64,000 bases of DNA from Burkholderiales bacterium 67-32 (GCA_001898625.1 MKUP01000012.1:310001-374000); one strand, 5' to 3'. Positions 17,264-26,730 are shown, counted from the stretch's first letter. A program made the numbers and translations. Notes: generated from the letters alone by a model not told the origin.

Positions 17264-19099
17264 TCAGGTGGCTTGCTCCGCGGCCTGGTAGGGCTTGAGT
17301 TCGTCGCCGCCCGCGGTGCTTTCCTGCTGCCGCCGCCACATGGCCGCATAGGCGCCGTCCAGCGTCAGCAACTGGTGGTGGCGGCCGCGTTCCACCACCC
17401 GGCCGCCGTCCAGCACGATGATCTCGTCGGCGTCGATGATGGTGGACAGGCGGTGGGCGATGGTCAGCGTGGTGCGTCCGCGGCTGACCTCGCGCAGGTT
17501 GCCCTGGATCTCGCGTTCGGTATGCGTGTCCAGCGCGCTGGTGGCCTCGTCGAATAACAGCACCGCCGGCCGCTTCAGGATGGTGCGGGCGATGGCCACG
17601 CGCTGCTTCTCGCCGCCGGAAAGCTTGAGCCCGCGCTCGCCCACCACGGTCTGGTAGCCGTCCGGCATGGCGAGGATGAAGTCGTGGATGTGGGCCAGGC
17701 GCGCCGCTTCCTCGATCTCGGCCTGGGTCGCGCCCGGGCGCCCATAGGCGATGTTGTAGTAGATGGTGTCGTTGAACAGCACGGTGTCCTGCGGCACGAT
17801 GCCGATGGCCGCGCGCAGGCTGGACTGGCTGATCTTGCGGATGTCCTGGCCGTCGATCAGGATCGCGCCGCCGCTGACGTCGTAGAAGCTGAACAGCAGG
17901 CGGCTGAGGGTGGACTTGCCCGCGCCCGACGAACCGACCACGGCGACCGTCCGGCCCGCCGCGATGGTGAAGCTGACGTCCTTCAGGATCAGGCGCCGCG
18001 GATCGTAGCCGAACACCACGTGGCGGAATTCGACGGTGGCGCCGTCCACGCGCAGGTCGGGCGCGCCGGGTTCGTCGGCGATCTCGCGGCCTTCGGACAG
18101 CAGCTCGAACATGCGGTCCATGTCGATCAGCGACTGCTTGATCTCGCGATAGACGAAGCCGAAGAAATTCAGCGGCTGGTAGAGCTGGAGCAGGTAGGCG
18201 TTGACCAGCACGAAGTCGCCGATGCTCAGGCGGCCGGCGACGATGCCGCGCGCCGCCATCCACATCACCACGGTCAGGCCGACCGAGATGATCGCGGCCT
18301 GGCCGATGTTCAGCAGCGACAGGCTGACCTGGCTCTTGACCGCGGCGCGCTCGTAGCGGCCCAGCGCGTGGTCGTAGCGCCGGGCCTCGTGTTCCTCGTT
18401 GCCGAAGTACTTCACGGTTTCGTAGTTGAGCAGGCTGTCGATCGCCTTGGTGTTGGCCTCGGAGTCGGTCTCGTTCATCTGGCGCCGGAACTTCGTGCGC
18501 CATTCCGTGACGAGCAGCGTGTAGGCGATATACAGCACCACCGTGACCAGGGTCGCCAGCGCGAACCAGGCGTCGAACATGTGCCACAGGATGGCCGTGA
18601 CCAGCGCGATCTCGAACAGCGTGGGCAGTACGTTGAACAGCATGTAGGACAGCAGCGTGCTGATCGCCCGCGTGCCGCGCTCGATGGAGCGCGTGAGCCC
18701 GCCGGTCTGGCGGGCCAGGTGAAAGCGCAGCGCCAGCCCATGCAGGTGGCGGAATACCTGCAGGCCGACGACGCGGATGGCGTTCTGCGCCACGCGCGCG
18801 AACACCGCGTCGCGCAGTTCCGAGAACACCAGCGACAGGACGCGGGCGCCGCCGTAGGCCAGGATCATCCCCACCGGGATGGCCAGCACGGCGGCCGCCG
18901 TGCCGCCCAGGGCGTCCACCGCCGACTTGTAGAAGATGGGAACGTAGACGTTGGCGACCTTGGCGGCGATCAGCAGCGCCATGGCGGCCGCGATGCGCAG
19001 GCGCAGCCGGGGAGCGTGGGCCGGCCACAGGTAGGGAAGCAGGGTGCGCAGGGTGGCCAGGCCGCCGCCGGGGCGGCGCGCAGGAGCGGGTGTGTTCAA
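17264..19099 (-). CDS. Atm1/HMT1-type ABC exporter, fused permease and ATPase
   Basis: The 611-residue half-transporter has an N-terminal membrane domain (about residues 20-330) and a C-terminal ATPase with Walker A GSSGAGKST near residue 388, signature LSGGEKQR near 493 and Walker B LLFDEATSALD near 512. The membrane domain carries Atm1-family sequence such as ETDSEANTKAIDSLLNYETV and VKYFGNEEHEARRYD. Family members export glutathione or glutathione-metal complexes from the cytoplasm as homodimers. The start is an unusual TTG, with GGAAAC seven bases upstream; no in-frame ATG lies closer. It converges with the aldolase gene (five bases apart) and is divergent from the next Bug gene. Confidence 0.9.
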   Translation of the reverse strand: MNTPAPARRPGGGLATLRTLLPYLWPAHAPRLRLRIAAAMALLIAAKVANVYVPIFYKSAVDALGGTAAAVLAIPVGMILAYGGARVLSLVFSELRDAVFARVAQNAIRVVGLQVFRHLHGLALRFHLARQTGGLTRSIERGTRAISTLLSYMLFNVLPTLFEIALVTAILWHMFDAWFALATLVTVVLYIAYTLLVTEWRTKFRRQMNETDSEANTKAIDSLLNYETVKYFGNEEHEARRYDHALGRYERAAVKSQVSLSLLNIGQAAIISVGLTVVMWMAARGIVAGRLSIGDFVLVNAYLLQLYQPLNFFGFVYREIKQSLIDMDRMFELLSEGREIADEPGAPDLRVDGATVEFRHVVFGYDPRRLILKDVSFTIAAGRTVAVVGSSGAGKSTLSRLLFSFYDVSGGAILIDGQDIRKISQSSLRAAIGIVPQDTVLFNDTIYYNIAYGRPGATQAEIEEAARLAHIHDFILAMPDGYQTVVGERGLKLSGGEKQRVAIARTILKRPAVLLFDEATSALDTHTEREIQGNLREVSRGRTTLTIAHRLSTIIDADEIIVLDGGRVVERGRHHQLLTLDGAYAAMWRRQQESTAGGDELKPYQAAEQAT

Positions 19100-19305
19100 A
19101 GCGTGTTTCCAGGAGGCGATGTTGGCAACGATACGCCTGTTCGGATATCCAGGCTCGTTTACCCCCGGGGGCGTGCGCCGGCATGGCGGCGTCGGTGGCG
19201 GCCATTTTCCATCGTCTCAGCCGGCGAGAATCGAGGTTGACCGCTTTTCGCCCGGATCACAGTATTCGCATGACAAACCCACCCGGGAAAAAGGGGGAGA
19301 CAACC

Positions 19306-20319
19306 ATGGAATCAGACATTTCGGGCGTGTGCGCGCGCCGGCACGCAAGCCGCGTGCTGGCCTGTCTGCCGGCCCTGGCGTGCGCGGCACTGTTCGTGGG
19401 CGCGGCGCCGGCGGCGGCCGATCCGTTCGACGGCGGCCGTGTCACCATCGTGGTGTCCGGCCGCGCCGGCAGTTCGTTCGACAACGCCGCGCGGCTGGTG
19501 GCCGAGCCGCTGTCCAAGGAATGGGGCGTGCCGGTGGTCGTGGACAACCGCGCCGGTGCCTCCGGCGTCATCGGCGCCGCCCATGTCGCCAAGTCGCCGC
19601 CCGACGGCCGCACCGTACTGCTGGGCACCACGCCCTACGTACAGGCGCCGCACCTGCTGCGTTCGGCCGGCTACGACCCGGTGGCCAGCTTCGTGCCGGT
19701 GGCCCAGCTCTTCACCGCCCAGCTGTGGCTGGGCGTGAACGCCGGGCTGCCGGTCAAGACTGTCAAGGAATTTGTCTCCTACGCGGCCCGGCCCGGCGCC
19801 CAGTTGTCGTTCTCCAGTCCGGGCCAGGGTTCCACCCCGCACCTGAACACGGTCATCCTGATGCAGCAGGCCGGCATCGACATGCTGCACGTGCCCTACA
19901 CCGGCATTCCGCCGGCGGTGATGGACGTGGCGGCGGGACGCATCTCCAGCGTGTTCGCGTCCTACTCCGACCTGCTGCCGCACGTGCAGGCGGGCACCCT
20001 GCGCATCCTCGCCAGCACCGGGTCGGCGCGCTCGCCCATCAGTCCCGACATCCCGACCATGAAGGAGTCGGGCTACGGCGGATTCGAGGTGGTCGGCTTC
20101 GGCGGCCTGCTGGTGCCGGCCGGCACGCCCGCCACGCTGACGGCGAAGATGGCCGCTTCGGTGCAGAAAGTGCTGGCGCGTCCCGAGATCCGCAGCCGCC
20201 TGCTGGAACTGGGCTTCGAGCCGGTGGACAGCAACCAGCAGGCCTTCGCCGCGCTGGTGCGCGAGCAGAACGCATTCTGGGCGAAGGTCATCCGGGACGC
20301 CCACGTCAAGGTCGAATAG
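19306..20319 (+). CDS. Bug-family periplasmic solute-binding protein
   Basis: The 337-residue receptor has a long signal sequence (through about AAPAAADPF) and the Bug landmarks VTIVVSGRAGSSFDN, VVVDNRAGASGVIGAAHVAK, PDGRTVLLG and HVPYTGIPPAVMDVAAG. The GRAGSSFD ligand loop differs from the usual PGGxxD, hinting at a different ligand. AAGGGGGAGAC precedes the chosen ATG; longer in-frame starts from 19090 lack such a site. It leads a four-gene run with a TAXI-like protein, a bicupin and an MDR enzyme, spaced 10, 29 and 17 bases. Confidence 0.88.
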   Translation: MESDISGVCARRHASRVLACLPALACAALFVGAAPAAADPFDGGRVTIVVSGRAGSSFDNAARLVAEPLSKEWGVPVVVDNRAGASGVIGAAHVAKSPPDGRTVLLGTTPYVQAPHLLRSAGYDPVASFVPVAQLFTAQLWLGVNAGLPVKTVKEFVSYAARPGAQLSFSSPGQGSTPHLNTVILMQQAGIDMLHVPYTGIPPAVMDVAAGRISSVFASYSDLLPHVQAGTLRILASTGSARSPISPDIPTMKESGYGGFEVVGFGGLLVPAGTPATLTAKMAASVQKVLARPEIRSRLLELGFEPVDSNQQAFAALVREQNAFWAKVIRDAHVKVE

Positions 20320-20329
20320 GAGCTTTTCC

Positions 20330-21298
20330 ATGCAACCCGCACTTTCCCGCTCGTACCACCTGCGTTTCGTCGGCGACTGGGGCCAGGCGAACTTCCATCG
20401 CATCTGCTCCTGGCTGTGCGAGGAGTTCTGCAAGCGCGCCGGTTCGCGCAGCCGCGTGGCCATATGGAGCATACGCGCCGGAGGCATCGAGGCCATCGAC
20501 CTGGTGCAGGAAGGCGAGGTGGACCTGTGCCTGGTGACGCCGGCGATGCTGATGCCGGCCGCGCTGACGGGCCAGTCCATCTTCCAGGGGCGCGCCGCGC
20601 CCAACCTGCGGTCGCTCGCGGTGCTGCCGCAGAACGACCGCATGGTGCTGGCGCTGCGCCCCGACCTGGGCATCCGATCGTTCGAGGAATTGCGCGGCCG
20701 CCGGCCGGCCCTGCGCATCGCCACCTCGCGCAACGACGGCACCAATTTCATCGGCCACGTGAGCCGCCTGTTCATGGCGGCCCACGGCATCGACGAGGCC
20801 ACGCTGGCGGCCTGGGGCGGGTCTTACGTCGAGGACACCAATCCCCGCGACAGCCTGGCGCGCATGGAGGCGGGCGAGGTGGACGGCGTGCTGCAGGAGG
20901 CGATCATGACGCCGTGGTGGGCACGGATCGTGGAATCCGGACAGGCGGTGCCGCTGTCCGCGGAACCTTCCGCCCTGGACCGGTTGCGCGCCGACCACGG
21001 CTTTCCGGCCAACCCGCTGCCCGCGGGCTACTGGAAGAACCTCGAGACGCCGCTGCAAGCCCTGGACTTCTCGGACTTCCTGGTGCTGGTGCGCGACGAC
21101 ATGGATGAGGAGGTGGCGCATCTCCTGACCTGGTGCCTGGTGGAGACGCGCGAGGCCATCGAGCGCCAATACCGCCACCTGCCGCCGCAGCGCAGTCCGC
21201 TGTCTTATCCCATTGATCCGGCCAGGATGGCCCGGCCGTCCATCGCGCTGCACGCGGGCGCGCAACGCTATTACCGCGAGGCGGGACTGCTGGGCTGA
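20330..21298 (+). CDS. TAXI/NMT1-like solute-binding-fold protein without signal peptide
   Basis: The 322-residue product shows the fold of TAXI-type TRAP receptors and NMT1/THI5 proteins (GGIEAIDLVQEGEVDLCLVT early, then RIATSRNDGTNFIGHVSR and ARMEAGEVDGVLQEAIMTPW). These proteins normally bind substrates in the periplasm, but the N-terminus here (MQPALSRSYHLRFVGDWGQ) has no signal sequence, so it should stay in the cytoplasm unless the start is wrong. TAGGAG before the ATG overlaps the upstream stop and supports this start. No TRAP membrane genes are near. It may be a cytoplasmic sensor or a binding protein for an intermediate of this operon; this is inference. Confidence 0.65.
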   Translation: MQPALSRSYHLRFVGDWGQANFHRICSWLCEEFCKRAGSRSRVAIWSIRAGGIEAIDLVQEGEVDLCLVTPAMLMPAALTGQSIFQGRAAPNLRSLAVLPQNDRMVLALRPDLGIRSFEELRGRRPALRIATSRNDGTNFIGHVSRLFMAAHGIDEATLAAWGGSYVEDTNPRDSLARMEAGEVDGVLQEAIMTPWWARIVESGQAVPLSAEPSALDRLRADHGFPANPLPAGYWKNLETPLQALDFSDFLVLVRDDMDEEVAHLLTWCLVETREAIERQYRHLPPQRSPLSYPIDPARMARPSIALHAGAQRYYREAGLLG

Positions 21299-21327
21299 GC
21301 CTGCCCCCGCCCACCAAGGAGACCGTC

Positions 21328-22311
21328 GTGCCCGAAGTCCGCGAACACCTGGAGGCATTTCCCTTCGACGCGCCGCCCCGCGTGCTGCGCCGTCGCGAGG
21401 AACTGCTGCTGGCCGAGCCCCTGCCGGGCGGTGGCCGTCCTCCCCGCGCGTACCCGCCCGTCGAGGCGGTGCATTTTCCTCCCGAGTACGTGGACCAGCC
21501 CTTCGTGCCGCCGCGCGGCGTCTACGAAAGCGCGGCGATGCGGATAGAGTGGCAGACGATGAACGCCCGCCAGCCGTTCTACCACCGCAATTGCGGCGTG
21601 GACGAGATCTCGTTTCAAGTCTGCGGCGACCGCACCATCATGACCGAACTGGGCAGCGTGGACGTGGCGCCCGGCGAGTTCGCGCGGCTGCCCGACGGCG
21701 TGGCCCACGACAACTACGGCCGCCGCGACATCCACCTCTTGTTCTATGTGCCCGGGCCGGTCGAGCGCCTGGGCATGGTGGACCGGCGTTCCGAAGCCAA
21801 GCTTCCGCCGTTTCCGGGGTGGACGCCTGCGCCCTTGAACGAACTCGTCACCGAAGGCGTGGCCGGCCCGGGCCAGGACGTGGCGCTGTCGCCCATCGAC
21901 GAACGGCTGCTGCTGGCTCATGCCGACGACACGCAGGAGCGGCTGGAGGTCCTGCGCATCGGATCGGGCACCGAATGGCTGTATCGCGGCTCCACGGCCA
22001 TGATCGGGACCACGGCCGCCGCCGCGTCGGCCGGACACGTCTATCGCCGGCTGCGCAATGCCGAGGAGATCCAGTACCAGGTCTCGGGCACGCGCACGCT
22101 GGTGACCCAGCGCGGCGTGCTGCACCTGGCGCCCGGGGACTTCGTGCGCATTCCCCGCGCGGTGGCGTTCGCCAGCATCCATGCGGGGCCGAGCACGCAC
22201 CTGTCGCTGGTCTCGACCCTACCCATTCCGCAAGTGGCGCAGGGCGCCCGCCAGGCCGAGAAAGTGGCGCCGTCGGACATCGACGGGCTGCGCGCTGGAA
22301 AACCGACATGA
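21328..22311 (+). CDS. bicupin protein, homogentisate-dioxygenase-like fold
   Basis: The 327-residue protein contains two cupin barrels, roughly residues 65-150 and 200-305. The first has FYHRNCGVDEISFQVCGDRT and a second motif VDVAPGEFARLPDGVAHDN; the second has EEIQYQVSGTRTLVTQRGV and LAPGDFVRIPRAVAFASIH. The pattern is close to homogentisate 1,2-dioxygenase and related ring-cleaving or sensor cupins, but the protein is shorter than that enzyme (about 430 residues) and some metal ligands look altered in the second barrel. The start is GTG at 21328 with AAGGAG upstream. Its stop overlaps a potential ATG of the next gene. Confidence 0.65.
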   Translation: MPEVREHLEAFPFDAPPRVLRRREELLLAEPLPGGGRPPRAYPPVEAVHFPPEYVDQPFVPPRGVYESAAMRIEWQTMNARQPFYHRNCGVDEISFQVCGDRTIMTELGSVDVAPGEFARLPDGVAHDNYGRRDIHLLFYVPGPVERLGMVDRRSEAKLPPFPGWTPAPLNELVTEGVAGPGQDVALSPIDERLLLAHADDTQERLEVLRIGSGTEWLYRGSTAMIGTTAAAASAGHVYRRLRNAEEIQYQVSGTRTLVTQRGVLHLAPGDFVRIPRAVAFASIHAGPSTHLSLVSTLPIPQVAQGARQAEKVAPSDIDGLRAGKPT

Positions 22312-22328
22312 CACACGAGGACAGCAAC

Positions 22329-23456
22329 ATGAGCGACATGATTGCCGCGCGGGCCCACCAGGGCGCGACCGAATTGCGGCTGGAGCGGGTGCCGGTGCCC
22401 GAGCCCGGCGCGCGGGAGGTGCTGATCAAGGTCGCGTCCGCCGGCATCGCGCCCGGCATGATGAAGCTGCTCGAACGCGGCCGCTTCAAGCACCTGCCGT
22501 CCACGCCCGGCCACGAGATCGCGGGCGTGGTCGTCGCCGCGGGACGTGAGGCCGATGCCTCGCTGGTCGGCCGGCGGGTGCGGGTGCATCCCATGCTGTC
22601 CTGCGGCGACTGTGTCTATTGCCGCACCGACCGCCAGCAACTGTGCGCGGAGACCGCCATGATCGGACACGCCGCGTTCGGCATCGGCAAGCTGGAGCTC
22701 TACGCGCGCTATCACGACGGCGGACTGGCCGAGTACGCGCGCGCGCCGGACTGGCTGGTCGACCCCCTGCCCGACAACGTCAACTTCGATGTCGGCGCCA
22801 AGGTCCACGACCTGGCCAACGCCGTGCGCGCGCTCAAGTGCGCGGCCATTCCCGAACCGGGGCGCCTGGTCATCACTGCCGCCACCGGCACCATGGGGAC
22901 GGCCAGCATCCTGCTTGCACGGTTCTACGGCGCGCGGCGCCTCGTGCTGGTGGCGCGGTCGCGCGAACGCCTGGAGGCGCTGCGGCCGCTGGCGGGCGAC
23001 CTGCCGGTGGACCTGGTCGCTCTGGACGAACTGGCGCCCGACTGGGCCGAGAGCCAGGGCCTGACCCGTCGGCTGCGGGAGGTGCTGCCGGGAGGCGCGG
23101 ATGCTGTGCTGGACTATTTCCCGGGCGGCCCGGGCACGATGCAGGCGCTGCGCGCGCTGGCCCTGGGTGGCACGCTGGTGCACATGGGCGGCAATGCCAC
23201 GCCATTGGCGCTGACGGTGGCCGAGGCCATGCAGATGTGCTGGAAGATCATCGGCACCCGGGCGTGCACGCGCTCGGATACCGACGCCGTGCTGGAGCTG
23301 CTGGCGTCGGGCCGGCTGAACGCCGATGCGCTGATCACCCACCACTTTCCGCTGGCCGAGGTGAATCGGGCCCTGCAGGTCATGCTCGATCGCAGCGAAC
23401 CGATCTGGATGGCCGTCGTGCACCCGGAGGGTGCCGCTAGCCGAAGGCCTCGCTGA
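22329..23456 (+). CDS. medium-chain (MDR) zinc alcohol dehydrogenase-like oxidoreductase
   Basis: The 375-residue protein has the MDR layout: GHEIAGVVVAAG, the structural-zinc lobe CGDCVYCRTDRQQLC, and a nucleotide-binding fold starting near VITAATGTMGTASILLA. The catalytic-zinc cysteine normally found in a GICGSD-like segment is replaced (SAGIAPGMM), so the catalytic metal may be lost or held differently. The ATG at 22329 follows GAGGA; an ATG at 22308 overlapping the cupin stop (ATGA) is an alternative. The gene runs 20 bases into the convergent LysR gene. It is the last member of the Bug-TAXI-cupin operon. Confidence 0.82.
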   Translation: MSDMIAARAHQGATELRLERVPVPEPGAREVLIKVASAGIAPGMMKLLERGRFKHLPSTPGHEIAGVVVAAGREADASLVGRRVRVHPMLSCGDCVYCRTDRQQLCAETAMIGHAAFGIGKLELYARYHDGGLAEYARAPDWLVDPLPDNVNFDVGAKVHDLANAVRALKCAAIPEPGRLVITAATGTMGTASILLARFYGARRLVLVARSRERLEALRPLAGDLPVDLVALDELAPDWAESQGLTRRLREVLPGGADAVLDYFPGGPGTMQALRALALGGTLVHMGGNATPLALTVAEAMQMCWKIIGTRACTRSDTDAVLELLASGRLNADALITHHFPLAEVNRALQVMLDRSEPIWMAVVHPEGAASRRPR

Positions 23457-24321
23457 AAAAGTCGATGAAGGTCCGCACCTTGGGCGCCATGAACTTGCGG
23501 CTGGTATAGGCGGCATACAGGGTCACGGAAGGCGGCCGGTATTGCGGCAGCAGGCGCACCAGCGCGCCGCTGTCCAGATCGTCGGCGATCAGCCATTCCG
23601 GCAGGTAGCCGGGACCGATGCCGGCCAGCAGGCTGTGGCGCGCCAGGGACGAGTCATCCGTCTTCAGCGCCGTGGGCACGCGCAGCGTTGCCGGCCCGGC
23701 CGGACCCTGCAGCGGGATTTCCTCGGGCCGCTTGATGTAGGCGGGCAGGACGGCCGGCCGGTCGGCCAGCTGGGCCGGCGACTCGAAGGGGCCGTGCCGG
23801 TCCACGTAGTCGCGCGAGGCCGTCAGCACGAAGCGGACTTCGCAAAGTGGCCGTACGATCAGCGACGGCGCGTTCTGGGTGGCGGTGGCGCGCAGGGCCA
23901 GGTCGAAGCCTTCCTCGGCCAGGTCCACCTTGTAGTTGCTCAGGCGCAGGTCGATGACCACGCGCGGGTAGCGTTCGCGGTAGCACGCCAGCATGCCGGC
24001 GAAGCGGCCGTTGGCGCACCAGACCGGCGCGGTGACCTTCAACTGGCCGCGCGGCTCGGCGTGGCTGTCCTGCAGCGTGGCCTCGGCGTTGTCCAGCAGG
24101 TCCAGCGCTTCGCAGCACTGTTCGAAATAGACCTGTCCCGCCTCGGTCGGGCTGACGTGCCGGCTGGTGCGGTTGAGCAGGCGGGCGCCCAGGCTGCGTT
24201 CCAGGTGGGCCAGGTGCTTGCTGGCCATGGCCGGCGAGATGCCCAACTGCCCGGCCGCCCGCGCGAAGCTGCCCGCCTCGACCACGAGGCGGAACACCTT
24301 CATGCTGACCAGTGTGTCCAA
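23437..24321 (-). CDS. LysR-family transcriptional regulator
   Basis: The 294-residue protein has the LysR helix-turn-helix (FARAAGQLGISPAMASKHLA) and a C-terminal effector domain of the CrgA-like subgroup. The start is TTG at 24321, four bases after the DoxX stop; an ATG at 24303 would remove six conserved residues. It is the last gene of a DODA-DoxX-LysR unit and overlaps the MDR gene tail to tail by 20 bases. Confidence 0.88.
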   Translation of the reverse strand: MDTLVSMKVFRLVVEAGSFARAAGQLGISPAMASKHLAHLERSLGARLLNRTSRHVSPTEAGQVYFEQCCEALDLLDNAEATLQDSHAEPRGQLKVTAPVWCANGRFAGMLACYRERYPRVVIDLRLSNYKVDLAEEGFDLALRATATQNAPSLIVRPLCEVRFVLTASRDYVDRHGPFESPAQLADRPAVLPAYIKRPEEIPLQGPAGPATLRVPTALKTDDSSLARHSLLAGIGPGYLPEWLIADDLDSGALVRLLPQYRPPSVTLYAAYTSRKFMAPKVRTFIDFFSEAFG

Positions 24322-24325
24322 GCCT

Positions 24326-24730
24326 TCAAGCCTTGCCGCGCGACGCGTCGATGCTGAAGGCGCCCGCGCCGGCCACGGCGAAGAACAGGAACACGAAGCA
24401 GTACAGCACGGCCGGTTCGCCGCCGTTCTGCAGCGGGCTCAGGAAAGCCTTGGGGGCATGCGCCATGAAGTAGGCCACGGCCGTGAAGCCGCACAGGATG
24501 AACGCCACCGGCCGGGTGAACAGGCCCAGGATCATCAGCAGGCCGCCGCCGATCTCCAGCACGCCGGCCAGGCCCATCAGCGAGAACAACTGGATGCCTT
24601 GCATGCCCAGCGACGGGATGTCGAAGAACTTGGCCGTGCCGTGCTGCAGGAACACGTAGGCGATGACGATGCGCATGACGGCTTGCGCGCGGGGGGCCCA
24701 GACGGCGAGGGTGTCGTTGGAGGTCTGCAT
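24326..24730 (-). CDS. DoxX-family membrane protein
   Basis: The 134-residue protein has four hydrophobic segments and the family signature RIVIAYVFLQHGTAKFFDIP near the start and GLFTRPVAFILCGF in the middle. DoxX proteins are inner-membrane proteins, some linked to quinone redox or to sulfur and oxidative-stress modules. It lies between a DODA-type dioxygenase (59 bases upstream) and a LysR gene (4 bases downstream), an arrangement often seen in proteobacterial redox-stress operons. Confidence 0.88.
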   Translation of the reverse strand: MQTSNDTLAVWAPRAQAVMRIVIAYVFLQHGTAKFFDIPSLGMQGIQLFSLMGLAGVLEIGGGLLMILGLFTRPVAFILCGFTAVAYFMAHAPKAFLSPLQNGGEPAVLYCFVFLFFAVAGAGAFSIDASRGKA

Positions 24731-24789
24731 TTTTTATCTTCCTTCTAGAGTGGACTCAGGGGGTAAAAATCGCGAGCGGCACTGCGTGC

Positions 24790-25599
24790 CTACCCAAAAC
24801 GGGTGGCGGAGACGACTACGTTCATGACTTCATCTTGAAAAATGCGGCTGCCGGGGTCGTCGCCGGCCGCGCCCGCCGCCACCATCAACGGCAGCAGATG
24901 GTCGGGCCGGGGCTGCGCGACGCGGGCGTCGGGCGCCGACGTCCAGCTCGCGAGCGCCTGTTCTCGCGCCTCGCGCGGCAGCGCCGCGGTATCGGCCAGC
25001 CAGTCGTCGAAGCGCAGCGAGGCCGGCTTGAATGCCGGCGCGAAGCCCCGCATGTTGTGGAAGCTCATGCCGCTGCCCACGATCAGCACGCCCTCGTCGC
25101 GCAGCGGCGCGAGCGCGCGTCCGGCCGCCAGGTGGGCCTCGGGGTCCAGGCCGGTCTTCATGGACAGTTGGACGACGGGAATGTCGGCGTCGGGAAAGAT
25201 CAGCTTGAACGGCACGAACACGCCGTGATCCAGCCCCCGCTCGGTGTTCGAGCCCGACGCGATGCCCGCCTGCCCCAGCAGCTCCCGCACGCGGCCGGCC
25301 AGCGCGGGCGAACCGGGCGCCGGGTATTGCAACTGGTAGGTGTGCTCGGGAAAGCCGTAGTAGTCGAACAGCAGCGGCGGCTTGGGGCTGGCATTGACGG
25401 TGAACTCGTCCTCTTCCCAGTGGCCGGAAATCACCAGCACCGCTTCGGGACGAGGGCCCGCCGACGCGGCGAGCCCCTTCAGGAAAGCGGCCATGCGGTC
25501 CCACATGTGGGGATCGCCGGGCCATTCCATGAAGAAGCAGGGGCCTCCTCCATGGGGGATGAAGAACGTGGGCAGACGGTGGGCGCTCGAGGCGGACAT
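24790..25599 (-). CDS. 4,5-DOPA dioxygenase-like extradiol dioxygenase (LigB superfamily, YgiD type)
   Basis: The 269-residue protein belongs to class III extradiol dioxygenases. Likely metal ligands and catalytic residues appear in FFIPHGGGPC (His16), ISGHWEE, LDHGVFVPFK and GSGMSFHNM. The family opens catechols such as DOPA, or has been tied to quinone and redox stress. The start at 25599 (MSASSAHRLP) follows AGGAG; a longer start at 25632 has no such site. It leads the DODA-DoxX-LysR unit. Confidence 0.88.
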   Translation of the reverse strand: MSASSAHRLPTFFIPHGGGPCFFMEWPGDPHMWDRMAAFLKGLAASAGPRPEAVLVISGHWEEDEFTVNASPKPPLLFDYYGFPEHTYQLQYPAPGSPALAGRVRELLGQAGIASGSNTERGLDHGVFVPFKLIFPDADIPVVQLSMKTGLDPEAHLAAGRALAPLRDEGVLIVGSGMSFHNMRGFAPAFKPASLRFDDWLADTAALPREAREQALASWTSAPDARVAQPRPDHLLPLMVAAGAAGDDPGSRIFQDEVMNVVVSATRFG

Positions 25600-25737
25600 G
25601 GCAAGCTCCTGTGGCGTGGCCTTTGTCGGCAATATAGGCGCGTACTGTCAGGCAATCAATCGTGCAAAAGGGAAGAGTTTGTTTCCTGTTTGTTGATGAT
25701 CCACAGTGCGGGCCGAGGGGATTTCAGGCCCCAGCCT

Positions 25738-26730
25738 TTATTCCTGTTCCGCTTGCTGGCGCAGTCCGGCGGCTTCTTCCCGGACCGCCCGCAGGAAGAA
25801 TTCCAGCGCGGGCGACGGCGCCACGTCCGAGCGTAGCACGACACCCACCGAAGGCAAGGTCCACGACGGCTTGAAGTTCAAGATGGTCAGTATCCCCAGC
25901 CTGGCATAGTGCCGGGCGACGCCGCGAGGCATCGTGGCCAGCACGTCGGTGTTGCGCAGCAGGACCTCGTTGGCCAGCAGCGAGACGGATTCGGCCAGCG
26001 GCACGCCCGGCGTGAGGCCTTGTTCGGCGAAATAGGCATCGATGCGCTGGCGCAGCGGCGCATCGGGCGGAGGCAGAATCCACGATTGCCGGGCCAGCGT
26101 GGCTGGCGTCACGCGGTTCGACCGGGCCAGCGGATGACCCACCCGCGCCACGACGTAGATGGGTTCATCGTACAGGACCTCGGTGCGGAACATGGCTTGC
26201 GAGGCGCCTTGCATCAGGCGTCCGATGATGCAGTCGATCTCGCCCCGCGCCAGCGCCGCCAGCAACAGATCGTTGGTGCCTTCCTGGATCATGACGGTGA
26301 TGCCCGCGTGGGCCTCGTGCATGCGCGCCAGCGCGCGCGGCACCAGCACCGGCAGCACCACCTGCAGCACGCCGGCGCGCACCCGGCCGGTGGCACCCCG
26401 GGTCAGCGCCTCGATCTCGTTGCGGGCCCCGTCCAGGTCCGCCAGCAGCACACCGGCCTTCTGCACCAGCGCCTCGCCATAGGGCGTGGGCGAGATGCCG
26501 CGGCGCGAGCGCACGAACAGCGGCACGCCGAAGGCTTCTTCCAGCTCCACCAGCAGCTTGCTGGCCGCGGGCTGGGTCATGCCCAGCCGCGCGGCGGCCT
26601 TGTGCACGCTGCCGGTGGCATGCAGCGCCTCGAGCAGGTCGAGGTGGCGCAGCCGCAGCCTCGAACGTATTTGGCGGATGGTAGGGATGCGGTAGGTGGT
26701 GTCCACAGTGTGATTCCTGTTGGTTTTCAC
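25738..26730 (-). CDS. LysR-family transcriptional regulator (GbpR/PcaQ-like)
   Basis: The 330-residue protein has a long N-terminal extension before the helix-turn-helix (HLDLLEALHATGSVHKAAAR, then GMTQPAASKLLVELEEAFG), typical of the GbpR/CbbR-PcaQ side of the family. The start is GTG at 26730. It is divergent from a metallo-hydrolase and Bug receptor, which are its likely targets; the 78-base intergenic region 26731-26808 would carry the site. Confidence 0.88.
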   Translation of the reverse strand: MKTNRNHTVDTTYRIPTIRQIRSRLRLRHLDLLEALHATGSVHKAAARLGMTQPAASKLLVELEEAFGVPLFVRSRRGISPTPYGEALVQKAGVLLADLDGARNEIEALTRGATGRVRAGVLQVVLPVLVPRALARMHEAHAGITVMIQEGTNDLLLAALARGEIDCIIGRLMQGASQAMFRTEVLYDEPIYVVARVGHPLARSNRVTPATLARQSWILPPPDAPLRQRIDAYFAEQGLTPGVPLAESVSLLANEVLLRNTDVLATMPRGVARHYARLGILTILNFKPSWTLPSVGVVLRSDVAPSPALEFFLRAVREEAAGLRQQAEQE

